In this document: piece after piece, positions 1-12,500 of the stretch
Numbering within the stretch: the stretch's first letter is position 1
How the letters are laid out: every line of letters begins with the position of its first letter
Origin: Branchiostoma floridae
Lineage: Eukaryota; Chordata; Leptocardii; Amphioxiformes; Branchiostomatidae
Direction of reading: 5' to 3'
NCBI RefSeq assembly: GCF_000003815.2
Contig: NW_023365733.1
Coordinates: forward strand, 64,001 to 128,000
DNA: 64,000 nt
Position numbers and translations under genes: made by a program
Notes under the pieces: model-generated
Databases searched by the model: none
Told to the model about the DNA's origin: nothing
The model's input: only the letters and a program-made list of their open reading frames with translations

Positions 1-716
1 AACAGCACTTCACGGTGTTTTTTTTGTGTGTGCGGTACTTTGTAGTATCAGTTGTCGACGTTCTGTTTATCGTCCTAGGAGCAATGCTGGCTGGTACACG
101 TTGCACTGTAGCTAGGTGTCGCTACTGAAGTGTGAAGAATACAGGCCCAAACGTGACTTAGTTTGAGTGGTTTAAGTTGATGGCACAAAGATGTCTTTTC
201 CCTTTGTGATCTGGTTGGCTAAATATAGCTATAAAAGAGTCAGAACCGTACGTTTTCATGTATATAAGAAACTCATCAAGTCTTTTTACACAAAGTCAAT
301 TCTATATTTAAATTGATGTTTTTGTAACTGGCAACTTCCTCGTGGCAACTCTTGTACTGCAATGGTAAATGCCGTTGCTTACAGATACTAACAGTAACAG
401 CATGTAAGGTATTATATTATACAGTAGTTTACCGAAATGTCGGAGGAAATAGAGTAATGATTGTGTAAAAAGAGCATCTTTATTCATCAACGTGTCAATC
501 TGATGAAACTATTCATCTAATACGTTTCCATTGTTAAATTGTTAACATTTCACGACTGCATGCAGTTATACGAATTTTACGCAAGATTCAATATTCTTGA
601 AAACCACCAGGCTTAACCATCCAAAATGGCGGATAATACTTTCGCCGAAGTTACACGAGTGTTAACTTTCTGTGGTATCTTAACAATGTCCCGCTTTCAT
701 ATTATTTTCTTCGCAG
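1..716. other. No gene recognised (probable intron of gene A)
   Basis: I find no exon in this stretch. Because the exon at 717 begins inside a domain, the stretch is probably intron of the plus-strand gene whose earlier exons lie left of the window. Confidence 0.5.
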
Positions 717-840
717 TACGAGTGCCGCCATTCTAGTCTAGATCTTACCGTCGCTTGGTGGACCTCCCGTGACGGACAGAGGCAGGTAGACTGGTCAGGC
801 TCAACTAGCGACAGACACACGTGCAAGTGCGGGGAATTGG
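717..840 (+). CDS. Gene A penultimate exon (fibrinogen-like half-domain)
   Basis: Acceptor is ...ttcgcag| and donor is ...ttgg|gtgagg. The exon is read from codon position 1 and leaves phase 1. It encodes YECRHSS, the paired-Trp strand AWWTSRDG, WSGST, and the first CxC pair (TCKCGELG). Confidence 0.75.
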
Positions 841-1213
841 GTGAGGCGGACAAATAATGTTATTTTGGCCAACAAAAAAAATATGCAACCTGAAAACCTT
901 CCGATATTTTCATTTGTTTCACATGAAAGATGTTTTCCAGAACAGTCAACTTTTAATCCATAAAAGTTCACCCTAGATTCGTGGCGTTTAAGTGTCCTTC
1001 CTTTTTTCTTTCCTGATCTAAGGTACTTGCGCAAACGGGCATGCTTCCTGTAACTGTGACAACAACGACTTAACTTGGCGACAAGACTCCGGCTGGATCA
1101 CAGACAAGAACACCCTGCCCGTCATGCAACTCAACTTCGGCGACACCGGTGGTAACGGGGAATATGCGTTTCACACTCTGGGGAAGTTCATGTGCGAAGG
1201 GATGAATCACTAA
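717..1213 (+). CDS. Gene A: C-terminal end of a CNTNAP/neurexin-IV-like fibrinogen-domain protein (partial)
   Basis: Two exons (717-840 and 1023-1213) join in phase 1 to give about 104 residues ending in TAA. The product reads as the second half of the fibrinogen-like globular domain of contactin-associated proteins: YEC near the start, a paired-Trp strand (AWWTSRDG), a W-x-G-S strand, the CKCG and CNCD cysteine clusters, W-x-x-DSG, LPV-x-QLNFGDTGG, and a final HTLGKFMC. From family knowledge, such domains occur in extracellular adhesion proteins. Here the chain stops right after the last cysteine, whereas vertebrate CNTNAPs continue into LamG domains, so this is probably a different domain combination ending in this module. 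The start lies outside the window. The gene is convergent with gene B, whose stop is 2.2 kb away on the other strand. Confidence 0.78.
1023..1213 (+). CDS. Gene A last exon (fibrinogen-like C terminus, stop TAA)
   Basis: The acceptor follows a pyrimidine tract (cctgatctaag|). The exon continues phase 1 and encodes GTCANGHASCNCD, then WRQDSGWITD, LPVMQLNFGDTGG and CEGMNH, then TAA at 1211-1213. The CNCD...W..DSG...LPV..L.FGDT pattern is the hallmark of CNTNAP-type fibrinogen modules. Confidence 0.8.
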
Positions 1214-1562
1214 TCACCATACTTCACTTATTGGTAGATATATCTGTATCTTTTTTTTAGTTTCTGTACTCACCGCGTCTCCATAAACCTAAAACCACTG
1301 TCGTTTCCAGTATATGACTATATAGTGCTATCACCATCTTAAAACCTCTGGACCGCGAACTTTCCATTTTTGTATCGCTGTGAACGTTACAGAAGAGGAA
1401 AAGTCTGACCAGTACACCGATTCATATGTCGCTGATGAAAGACAAAAGATGTTGTATGAAACTTAACAGACCTTATCCTTTTGGTTCATTTAGTTGCATA
1501 ATATATATGTCCAGTATACATATAGGTCAGTGGTAGAACTCACATTATGCATGTGTGAAACC

Positions 1563-1765
1563 TCAATCATGGCAATACTTTATGTTGCTCTGTAAGATCT
1601 CACCCAGAATACGCGCAGTGACAACCAGCTTCAGTCGTGTAGGTCGGAAACGGATTAAAAGAAGGGCTTTACATTTTGCGGTGTTGAGAGTCATATAATT
1701 GCGTTCAATCAACTGAGCTACATCGTCGACATCATCTTGATAGACAGATAAGTGTAATGGCACTA
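1563..1765 (-). mobile_element. Non-LTR retrotransposon reverse-transcriptase fragment
   Basis: The minus strand has an open stretch reading DDVDDVAQLIERNYMTLNT, then KCKALLLIRFRPT and a LVVTARILGE strand. This matches the region of CR1/jockey-like reverse transcriptases just after the catalytic site, of the form LQ.DLD.L..W...N.L.LN..KCK. Only about 60 residues remain, with no catalytic YADD box, so it is a dead fragment. Confidence 0.55.
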
Positions 1766-2092
1766 ACTGTCTTAACATTGCTACATTTAATTTATTACAG
1801 ACAGTTGGAAGTTCTAATAGTTTCCCGGAATCTCGTTAGACCATCGTTTCGTAACAGACATCTAGTTCATGCAACTAATGTTGAATTGTTCGTTAACGAT
1901 GTATTAAGATCACGCCGTTTACAAATGAAAGTTATGTATCCCTTTTTATGACACATATTGCGCATTGACACCAACAGCATACATGTAGTGTAAACTTTCT
2001 GTGATAATAATTTTGGAGCATAATTCGGTACAATGTAATGTACTGTTACAGACAAAAATTTGTCATTAAATAGAATTATTTACAAATTTCAT

Positions 2093-2129
2093 ATTGTCTT
2101 GGTGCTTAAAATGTAAGCACCAAGACAAT
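2093..2129. repeat. Perfect 16-bp inverted repeat with 5-nt loop
   Basis: The arm attgtcttggtgctta at 2093-2108 is repeated exactly as its reverse complement at 2114-2129 around aaatg. A short direct repeat (tttacaaat) flanks it on both sides. It could be a hairpin RNA stem or the remnant of a small inverted-repeat element. Confidence 0.8.
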
Positions 2130-2419
2130 TTACAAATATGAACAGTTTCCTTTGTGACACTACTACAGTATTACAATGTCACTTTGAAGGAGAAAAGGGA
2201 CAGCTTTCAAATTGAAATGTGATTGCTCTTTAGTATTTCCAGCAGATGCATGTGCAGTTGGAGTTATTCCTCACTTAAAGTATCATCATATTTGACAACT
2301 TGTACTTGCACATGTGTTTTGAAAATAAAACTACCAAGAAACGTTGTTTTTGCGGTGCAAAGTAAGCTACTGTTTTATTTTTTTGGAAAATGCTTGACGC
2401 TGAGGCTATTTTAATGTCA

Positions 2420-2422
<3 letters not shown>

Positions 2423-2472
<50 letters not shown>
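2423..2472. repeat. (AT)25 microsatellite
   Basis: Fifty bases of uninterrupted alternating AT. Confidence 0.97.
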
Positions 2473-2475
<3 letters not shown>

Positions 2476-3418
2476 AAACTATAGCATTTTTTGTTTCTTT
2501 TCCTTATTGTAGTTGTCCTACAAAATCATGTAGCTATTGATTGTTTTTGTCATGTTATATGTTTTGCTTCATCTCAAGTTTATATATTCAATCGACAAAA
2601 GTCTGTACACTCTATTCGTAATGTAAAGTTATGTACATCAGTAGTTAATAAAACATATAGCGTTATTCAGATCTAGAACAGCATTAGTGTTACAAGTCTT
2701 TTCAAGAGCCCAAGCGTTATCTGGCCATTAAATTGGAACTGTTCTTTGACTTTCTTAAAAATTAATATCCCAGCATATTTGACTATATTTCTGTTAAGAC
2801 TACAGGTGAAGTTTTCAATAGTAGAGAAAAGCCTTATACAACATGACTAAAGAAGACATTAACACGTTTTCGAATTGAGCACTGTTGGGTTATTCACCGC
2901 AGTAGAATCCAAACACATTACAAGAAATGCCAATGTAACTACTATTGTCGAGTTTTGTACCCTACTTTTAGTTATTGGCTATGTTAATCCTTTGTGTTCA
3001 TTTCTAACTTGAACACGTTTTCACGTGAAAACAAAACATATCCGAAAGTACTGCAAAGCAAGAATTTAAGAAATTCGAGGTCTATTCCATACACTTGTAA
3101 TCGTGTCTAATGCGAAATGATATTAGGTAAATGTTATAATTGCATCATTACAGTCACTTTGCTGCAATGAAACACTATAAAAGACGGCTTTCCATTTGTA
3201 AAAATGATACCGTAGTTGTTGTTATCAACTCTCTACTGAAAATAAAAGTCCTCATATGTGTTCTTCGTAGATGTTCCACAGAAATTATGCTTAAGGTTGC
3301 AAACTACAGTTGAAATAGAAATGTACTTAGCAATACAATCAATGCCGTACAGATATAGAATCATACTAATCTCTTTTCTACATCTTAGTCTTTGCGTGTA
3401 CGCCTTTTACACCGCTTG

Positions 3419-3530
3419 CTATCCTTGTAACGGTTGCATAACGAAGCCATCGTCATCAGGTTGATGGGTTGGGCTTTTGGTGTGCTGAAGTAGTTGGTCC
3501 TTCGTAGATTGTGGATCAGGCCGATCAGTC
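3419..3530 (-). CDS. Gene B exon 28: cytoplasmic tail and stop
   Basis: A strong acceptor (cttcattctctag|) precedes a phase-2 open segment beginning RTDRPDPQSTKDQLLQ and ending DDDGFVMQPLQG, then TAG. It is hydrophilic, as expected of a cytoplasmic tail, and fits exon 27 only if the donor overlapping the TAG at 4173-4171 is used. No known signalling motif is obvious. Confidence 0.65.
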
Positions 3531-6500
3531 CTAGAGAATGAAGATCGCTTATAATTCTCATACATCGACCTAAAGTAGCTTACACAGACCTAGCTCTTAC
3601 AGCAGGTAGCGAGGAGAACTAGTAAAAATCATTTATAAAAAAATAAAGAATACCGCTATAGTATACTATATATCCATATATTCCAAAATAGCATAATCAT
3701 GTTAGAATATTTTAGTATGTCATATTATTATCATTATTATTATTATAAAAGCTAATAGCTATATCCAATAATAAGAATTTGATTACTTCCATAAACCATT
3801 GAAAAGTTTTAATAAAACAAATGAAACCTAAATCAAGATGTGATGCAATCTGCAGGTCAAGGAAGTAGCAAATGAGACGAGATATAAAAGGTACTCATTT
3901 CTCTTTTCTACTGTATACACGAAGTGACCCTGGTCAGATTGACGTTTGAACACCACACGAAGAGAACTAAAATTTATATAGAACTAGAAATGAACGCAAA
4001 TTTCCTACCGAGAAAATACAACAGAAATTGCGACATTTACTCCTTATAGGAACTGTCATCAATTTTATATTAAATCTATTTCATTATTCACAACACTCCA
4101 CAGAAAGAAAGAGAGTCAGAAGAACATTTCAGAAATATGATTGTAATTGCTAAATGCTACGGTAGAAATCCTACCTCTTTCGCCTGTACACGAATACTCC
4201 GACCCCAATGCCAATAATGACCAACAGCACGATGGTAATCACAACAGCAATGGCAATATACATCCCGTCTAATTAGTAAAAAAAAAATGCATTTGGTTAG
4301 AACGAGATACGTTCATGCTAACGTTAGGCAAACAAGAAGTGCTTAAGTAAAAAAAAAACACAAGATACCTCCGATTTCTCTGGGGTCACCTAGGTATTGT
4401 CATTCCTTTAGTTTGCTCCCAACATATGACATAACTAGTCACATAAGTGTAGAGACCCCATTGCACATCTTACTTTATCTATAATCCTTGATTTGTCCTT
4501 TTGTAGAAAACGACGAAAGTGCTATTGAAGCACTTGTTTACAGGTTTAAGAAAAACAATTAGATAATTGTCTTATAATAAAAAAAAAACCTGTGGGTGCC
4601 CCAGAGTTGTTTGGATCCAAAGACGCCGAGATCATTGTCGTTAGCCCCTGTGTTATCGTGACGACAGCTTCTTCCGTCGGAATCTCCGGTGCAACTATTA
4701 GAGTAAAGGGGTAAACATCAATTAGCTATTGTTATGTGGTAGAAATTACTTTCAACCTATGACAGAGCTCACAACCATAAAGTATTGTACGATACGAGAG
4801 TAAACAATGTCTTATTACACTGAACAATAATTGTTGATTTTCATTTAGCACGCACACAAGCGTTACCTACATCAGGTGCAAGTACATATAGGGGCATAAA
4901 GCAAAACTCCAATAAGAAGCTTTGAGGAAGGTGCCCGAGGGACATAAAAATGTAGGCGGGTGTGAAATAAGTAACCTTTAAAATATCTATACCAATTTGC
5001 ATTAAGAGAGGACCGAACATCTTCGAGGAATAGTTCTTCTCGTTACATTCAATTTAGCAAAAGAAAGGAGTAAATGAAAATTAAATCAAAGGTTAGAAAT
5101 AAAAATCCATTGATGAATAACGTCATATGAATTGAATTGTGTAAATGCCATTCGCATTTACATCAACCCATGCCCGTTTAAGTGCACCGCTCACTTACAA
5201 ATATGAAATATGTTTTAATATGAAATATGTTTTAATATGTTACACATATGAAATATGAAAAATTCATTTTAGAACACCATGGTACTTTTACATTATTTAT
5301 GTGAATTAAACCATTATTTAAACAATTGATATCTAGTCATAACAATACATAAATTAAACACGTTACATACATGTATTAAAGATTGTATATTTATAAATTC
5401 TTTCCTCATAAACAGTGCAAATCGGCTTTTAATCTATTAATAGATTAAGTTTTAATTTGATAGTACCTGCAAGCTAAATATCGCCCAAATCCGCCTATCC
5501 TTTGCTCAATCATCCTCCTTAAAGGTAAGCAAGCTGGTTCCCGAGGAAGCTGCTGAAGGGTCCAAACCTACACTACTTTTGCGTTGCTACTTTTGCGTTA
5601 CGTGAACATTTATTGCCACCAGGATATGCAGACCGTAGTAAGTTTAAGACAAAGCCGAGAAGATCGAAGGTCCAGGGGTCCAAACTTGACCATGATACTT
5701 TTCTTCGAAAAGATATGTCATATATCATCAAAATCCATTTTTAGCTGATGCTGACTTTTTAAGTGATATCTGGACAAAAAATAACACAAACAGAGAGGGC
5801 AGAGATCTAGAACGACAGACAGACAGACACCACAAAACCAATAACAACCCGCCTACCATAGCAGTTGGAGTGATTGTTGGACCCTAATCCCGCGGTTGTG
5901 AAACCTTCAGGGCAGGAGATACAGGACATCTGCCCCTCGAGTTCTTGGAAGGACCCTTTAGGGCACTTGATGCACATCCTGTTTCGGTAGTAGCTGCCTG
6001 GTGCGCAGTACACTAAAAATATAATTGTGACATGTTACAAACTAAATCATCTTTAACAAAAGCACAGTATAGGACAACATCTTGCCAGAGGCAAACTGAC
6101 CCCAGAATATCTTCTTTTTTGGGCATTTATGGATTTTTTGTTGATTTTATTTTATATTTACAAACTTAGGGACCTTTCTGAAAAAAAATTAAGACAGGGT
6201 CAACATATTTGAAGTGACTTTGAAATGGCCTATACTGGTGTGCTTGTGGAACAGTAGATTTTTGCATGGGGACGAATCAGGAAAGCTCCATTTTGCCAAA
6301 CAATCATAGTTTTCTGCGGTATATGCTCTTTTGGAATATTCCATTTTTGCAGAAAGGTGATTTTAAAACAGCCCTTATTCGTATGAAACCGAGGTGGAGT
6401 GAAATATGCTGTATCTGCTCGAAAATGATGAAAATTGTAATATCTTCTTCATTACTTTTGAATTATAGGAATTTTGTAAAATACCTTACCGCAGACCATT

Positions 6501-9500
6501 TTCTGCGCCACCATGCCTGGTTGGCATTCCGCAATGAGCATGGGCTCACTTCCGTTGGCGTCCACTGCAAAACTCTGACCATCAATGATCACAGCGAAGT
6601 TATCGAATTTCGATTTGTTTTTTATAACTTCTGCTGCAGAGACGAGATCTATGATAGTCCTCGACAGGCTGTTGACTGCTTCATGCCCTGTATACAACAT
6701 CGTGATCAGTATATTGTCAGCAATATAACGACCATGGACACGCGGGCCTATTGAAACGACTATAAGCTGACTGCTATGCCTCTTAGGACAGTATTTTACA
6801 CACCCACACACACACATACATAGACACACACATGCGCGCGCGCGCTTACACACACAAAGACACACACACACAAAGACACACAAACACACATACATAGACA
6901 AACGCGCGCGCACACACAAACATTAAAGACAAACACACACACACACATACACACAAACACACACAAAAAATACACATAACACACATAAACACACACACAA
7001 ATACTCACCCATGCATCAAACACACACACACACACTCAACCAATCCCCACCCCCCACCCCCACCCCCCCACACATACACAGCACACACATCACACACATC
7101 ACACACACACACAAAACATTTCCTAACAATGCTTTGTCCAATTCAGAAGCACTCGAATGTGGAAGGGAAAATTACCTTCGTCGGTTATATTTCCATTCAC
7201 TGCGACGACTTCGGAGTTGAGCGTGCCGTTTATTTCTCCCCAGAGCGTTATGCTAAGAGACGCGGGTGATTTGTTTTTGGCCAAAGTATCGCAGTGATGG
7301 ACCTATGAAAAGGTGAACAAAATAATTACGATCATCGTATTCACCAATCCATTCGTTCTCTCCTTTTTTTAACACGATTTATCACGTACGACAAACATTA
7401 GTGATCCCCTATGATATATGTCAGACACCAGCTTGCCAATAGTAAAACATGCATCATAATGAATTCTTTAGTATTATTTTCATTTTCTTCACATTCATTT
7501 ATTTACGTTTGTCCGTATAGAGTAGGATATAGAAAGTATTGTTAGTTGATTTGAAGAATTTTGGACGACAGTATTTTGTCTAGGTTTAAACAGGATATGG
7601 TGTGCAGTTCATGGGTCCATCGATACATTATTATTATCATCATTCTTTTCATTGTTATTATCATTATACAAAATATAAAACATTGCTTTGTCAACGTACA
7701 TCAACTAGAAGGACCGAGAACCCGAATATCCATACCTCCAACGTCACATTGCAGGTCGTTCTTTTGACACAGTCTATGTCTTGAACATTCAGAGATCCGA
7801 TGTCTCTGATAGCCTCTACAACACCTAGACTGTCTTCGGGCGATTGGCAGTACAAATCCGGGTATTTGAGCTCGTAGTCAAGGGACAGCTTTGAAGGAAT
7901 TTGGCCATCTGTATTCATTTTGCAATGATAATAGACAGGTGTCTTTTGCATTATCATTTTAAAAACACATTGATGGTTTATCTATCTGTGTGTTTTCTTA
8001 TACAGGGTACGAGGGCAATAGGGGCTGCACGAGCAACCTCCATGGAGGAGCTCTACAGAGCACCTCCATGGAGGTTGCTCGTACAGCCCTCCAGCTCCAC
8101 GAAACGGACTCTACGCACTAACGAATGCAAACACTTAGTTCTCGTCATCTTCATGATTTTTTTTAATCCATGGAGAAGCTTCTCTCGTAGAAGAAAAACA
8201 AACGGGGACGGGCTGAACTAGCACCTTCAACAAATGCGAACTATGAATGTAAATATTTGGTTCACGTTAACCAAAACAAATCGGTATTGGGGCTCTATAC
8301 GGAGATATTGTAAACAACAAGCACAGAGCCGATAGCTGAACAAGCAGCGCTCTGCGCACTATGAATGTAAACACTTGGTTCACGTCAACATCAACAAATC
8401 GGTGTTTAGGGCTCCATACAGAGATACTGTAAACAACAAACACACGGAGCCGATAGCTGATCAAGCAGCTCCACGGGCTATATGAATGTAAACACTTGGT
8501 TCACGTCCCCATCAACAAATCGGCGTTTAGGGCTCTATACAGGGGTACTGTAAACAACAAACACACGGAGCCGATAGCTGATCAAGCAGCTCCACGGGCT
8601 ATATGAATGTAAACACTTGGTTCACGTCACCATCAACAAATCGGTGTTTAGGGCTCTATACAGGGATACTGTAAACAACATACACACGGAGCCGATAGCT
8701 GATCGAGCAGCTCCACGGGCTATATTCGAATGTAAACAATTGGTTCACGTTACCATCAACAAATCGGTGTTTAGGGCTCTATACAGGGTTACTGTAAACA
8801 ACATACACACGGAGCCGATAGCTGATCGAGCAGCTCCACGGGCTATATTCGAATGTAAACACTTGGTTCACGTTACCATCAACAAATCGGCTGACCGAGC
8901 ACCTCTACGCACTATGAATATAAACAAGGAGGTTACAAATCATGCGGAAAAATCAATACCCATTACCTAACGTACCATTGAATTACCCAAGAAAGTGAAT
9001 ATTTTTTTCTTCAAGCGGATTTTTGGTCACAGAATGGTGAGTTGGGAAAAGTAGTCGGAATTTATCGGTTCGCTCCCTTCACGTGGGGACCCAACCTCTG
9101 CTAGGAGAATAGATACTTGTTTGTTTGCCATTGTAAAGAATGAGGAAACTTTGCACCTTCATGCTAATAGCTGTTATTGGTTTACTCAAGGAGGTTTAAC
9201 CTCCTTGGTTTACTTCAGCCCTGTGACAAGTTTGTAGAGATCTGTTGGTCCACTACGAAAAAAACAAAACACATATGGCTTCATAAAGATATGAATTTAA
9301 ACCTGTTATGAGGAGATCTCCAAAGCCAGGAGTGCCTGTTTTTATAAGAATATAACGGCTTTCATAAGAGTTTAATCAAGGAGGTTATATGTACGAATTT
9401 ATAGTTATTTTAAACGATTCATTACCAAACAACACACGGATTTGAATTCAAAAGAGGTTTGCGAAATGCACACGATATATTTACGATTAGTAGAGCTCGT

Positions 9501-12500
9501 ATGAATTCCATAATCCTAATCTCAAAGAAAGTTCTTGGTGTCTGAGAAGAAATCAAAACAACCCATTCATTGAATGAAGCGGTTTGTTGGCTCTCGCCAG
9601 GAAAGCTGAAAGTTCGCACCTCCGTGCTAATCCGAAATCGCCCCGGAGCGCGACCTTACCACGCCAGGACACTGACGCCGGAAGCAGCTGGCTGACTGGC
9701 GTATAACTTTCCAAGCAGATGTTGGTGGATTAAAGTGTGACCAGCCTAAAGGTCACTTTTCCCCGCTGGTCCTACCGGCATATGAGAAGTTTTCGCATTC
9801 TTTACAATGGCAAACCAAGGAGCTTGATAAAAGCTCATTGGGCAAACAAACAAGTACTCCTATCTATTCTCCAAGCAGAGGTTGGGTCCCCGTGAAGGGA
9901 GTGAGCCGGTAAATTCCTACTACTTTTTCCAACTCACTGTTAATTCCGCGACCCAACATACACCTGAAGAATAAAAATACCCCACTTTCTTGGGTCATTC
10001 AATAGTACACGCGATTTAAGTTCTTACTAAACCAGCATTTTTGTTTCAAATGTTATCGTACAAAAAAGATATCCATTCGTTGTTCTGTGAATGCTTGGAC
10101 CAAGTGTTTACATTCATATAGCCCGTGGAGCTGCTTGATCAGCTATCGGCTCCGTGTGTTTGTTGTTTACAGTATCCCTGTATAGAGTCCTAAACGCCGA
10201 TTTGTTGATGGTGACGTGGACCAAGTGTTTACATTCATATAGCCCGTGGAGCTGCTTGATCAGCTATCGGCTCCGTGTGTTTGTTGTTTACAGTATCCCT
10301 GTATAGAGCCCTAAACACCGATTTGTTGATGGTGACGTGAACCAAGTGTTTACATTCATATAGCCCGTGGAGCTGCTCGATCAGCTATCGGCTCTGTGTG
10401 TTTGTTGTTTACAGTATCTCTGTATGGAGCCCTTAGACCAATTTGTTTTGGGTTTCGTGAACCAAGTGTTTACATTCATAACCCGTAGAGCGCTACTCAA
10501 ACAGCCCTCTGTTATAGAGCGCTAAGACCAATTTGTTTTGGGTGACGTGATCCAAATGTTCACATTCATAGCCCATGCAGCATGTTTTGCGTACAGCTGC
10601 TAGTTCAGTCCGGTTGTTTGTCCTCTACGAGAGAAGCTCCTGCATGTAGTACTAAAAATTCCATGAAGGTGACGAGAACCAAGTGTTTGTATTCATAGCG
10701 CATAGAGCTCGCTCGGTGGAGCTGGAGGTCTGCACGAGCAACCTCCATGGAGGTCAGCTCTGTGGAGCTCCTCCATGGAGGTTGCTCGTGCAACCCCTTC
10801 TCTACGAGGGGCGTGCAATTAGTAATGGTCCTGACCCATTTCCCATAGCAGGAGATTAATGAAACTTGGCACAGTTATTAGTCTTTCTCTTCATAGGAAT
10901 CACCCAGAGTTATGCATTTCTCCCATCGTTTGATGCAGCTCTGGACACCGATTTTGTAGGACACCCCAGGTTGGTCCTCCAACTGATGCCTCATCAATGG
11001 CACAAGAGGGACGACCAGGTCTGGGAGCTGTTTCCACAGACTTCCAACCACGTTTGAATTCAGGATGCCAGCGTTTTACAAGGTCATATGATGGGGCATC
11101 ATCACCATAAGTTTCATTTATTTCATCAAAAGTCTTCTTTGGTGTGCGTCCTTTCAAATACAAAAACCGGATCACTGCGCGACACTCAACTGGTTCCATT
11201 TCACACCTGGTTCATTTCGCACCTGACTAAGTTCAAACACCAGTAAATCAGAAACCACAATTAGTTCAGAGCTGTCTTTTGCAACATAACCCATAGAGAT
11301 ATGAATTATTACACAGACAAAATTTCATTTAGATCAGACAACTGGAAGTGGGTCAGGACCATTACTTATTGCACGCCCCTCGTATGTGCACCCAGTCTGA
11401 CTTATGATGGGTCTGAATCAAATATTGAATCATAGGTTTCTGATGTTCTATCAATAATTTGGAAGAACTCTAGTAACTGTTGAATGATTAATTTGAAAGG
11501 AACTTTGGTATTAGATACACGATAGATGTGTTGTACATGTAGCATGACATCGATGATCAATTGAAGACGCATTTATAACACAATTCCTCTGTTATTGACT
11601 TGTCGGAGGCCAAAACACACAATGACATTTTGTAAGACATGTAATTTGATTACAGGATCAAAAGTGTCTCTTGTCAGAGACGACAATATTTATCTAGAAA
11701 TTCAATTCTCTACTACAATCAATATCGATTCTTCAAACACAATATTGCAGCGCTAATGTTGTATGAAGAAGCAAAGCTTGCTGTTAAATGTACAACTCCC
11801 TACATATTGCACAGGGTTATGGCTTATAGTATATACATGAAAGCAATTGTTATGAAGTTGATAAATACAGCTGATACTTACGGGCACAAGATGGAAGTAT
11901 GGCCAAAGGGTTGTTTTCTGTTTGATGATTCCATTTGTATTCCGATTCCGCCCCACAGGTATACAGCGGATGGGGTGTTTCCGAAAATTCCAGCCCAGGA
12001 GTGCAGTCGATTTGACAGTAGTTCCTGTCTTCTGTGGCATTCCAATAGCAGTCCATTATGACACCGTACGACCGTTTCAACTCCATGCAAGCTACAATGA
12101 ACAAGAAGATTCTGTCAAACTGCCCACATATGACATAAAATGTTTAGACACCACATATTTATGTGTGAATAAAGAGAAATAGTATAAGTTTATAAAACAT
12201 ATCAAAGTCTTAGCATTTTATTACAGTATTATAATACAAAAAAATCAATTTGAGTTAGCATAAAGATCAACAGTACACCAGCTAGAAACCTTGGCCGAAG
12301 ATAGACGAAGATGGAAAACTTAATATGTTGATGGCATTGCTGTCCCTACGGCCGGTGAGTCTATGGGACGGGGAGGTTAGGTTTTGTAGCTACCGGTAGA
12401 ATTGACATTTGTACGTATACAGGAAAAGCTCTGATTACCATCTCTCCCATGTCTATAGAGTTGCTAATTCTGCCTTGTTGCAATCGCTACTATTCATTTA

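Larger units (their letters stand above)
1214..3418. other. Intergenic region between convergent genes A and B
   Basis: This holds the 3' flanks of both genes. It contains a LINE reverse-transcriptase fragment (1563-1765), a perfect 16-bp hairpin (2093-2129) and an (AT)25 tract. I saw no other exon. AATAAA hexamers occur (for example near 2646 and 3238) but cannot be assigned to a transcript. Confidence 0.5.
8020..10804. mobile_element. 2.8-kb foldback-type element with ~1-kb inverted arms
   Basis: The left arm (about 8020-9180) and right arm (about 9780-10800) are inverted copies. Both ends carry gcacgagcaacctccatgga; then come arrays of ~121-bp units, then matched inner sequence (for example the segment with ccacgtggggacccaacctc on the left and gttgggtccccgtgaaggga on the right). 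The centre of about 600 bp has no coding sequence. Long inverted arms with internal tandem repeats are the structure of foldback (FB-like) elements. Outer ends are approximate. Confidence 0.8.

Noticed and set aside
6796-7035. Cys/Val-rich minus-strand frame
   Set aside because: Product of the (CA)n tract within gene B intron 23.
8617-8970. 117-codon plus-strand frame with internal repeats
   Set aside because: Translation of the 121-bp array of the foldback element.
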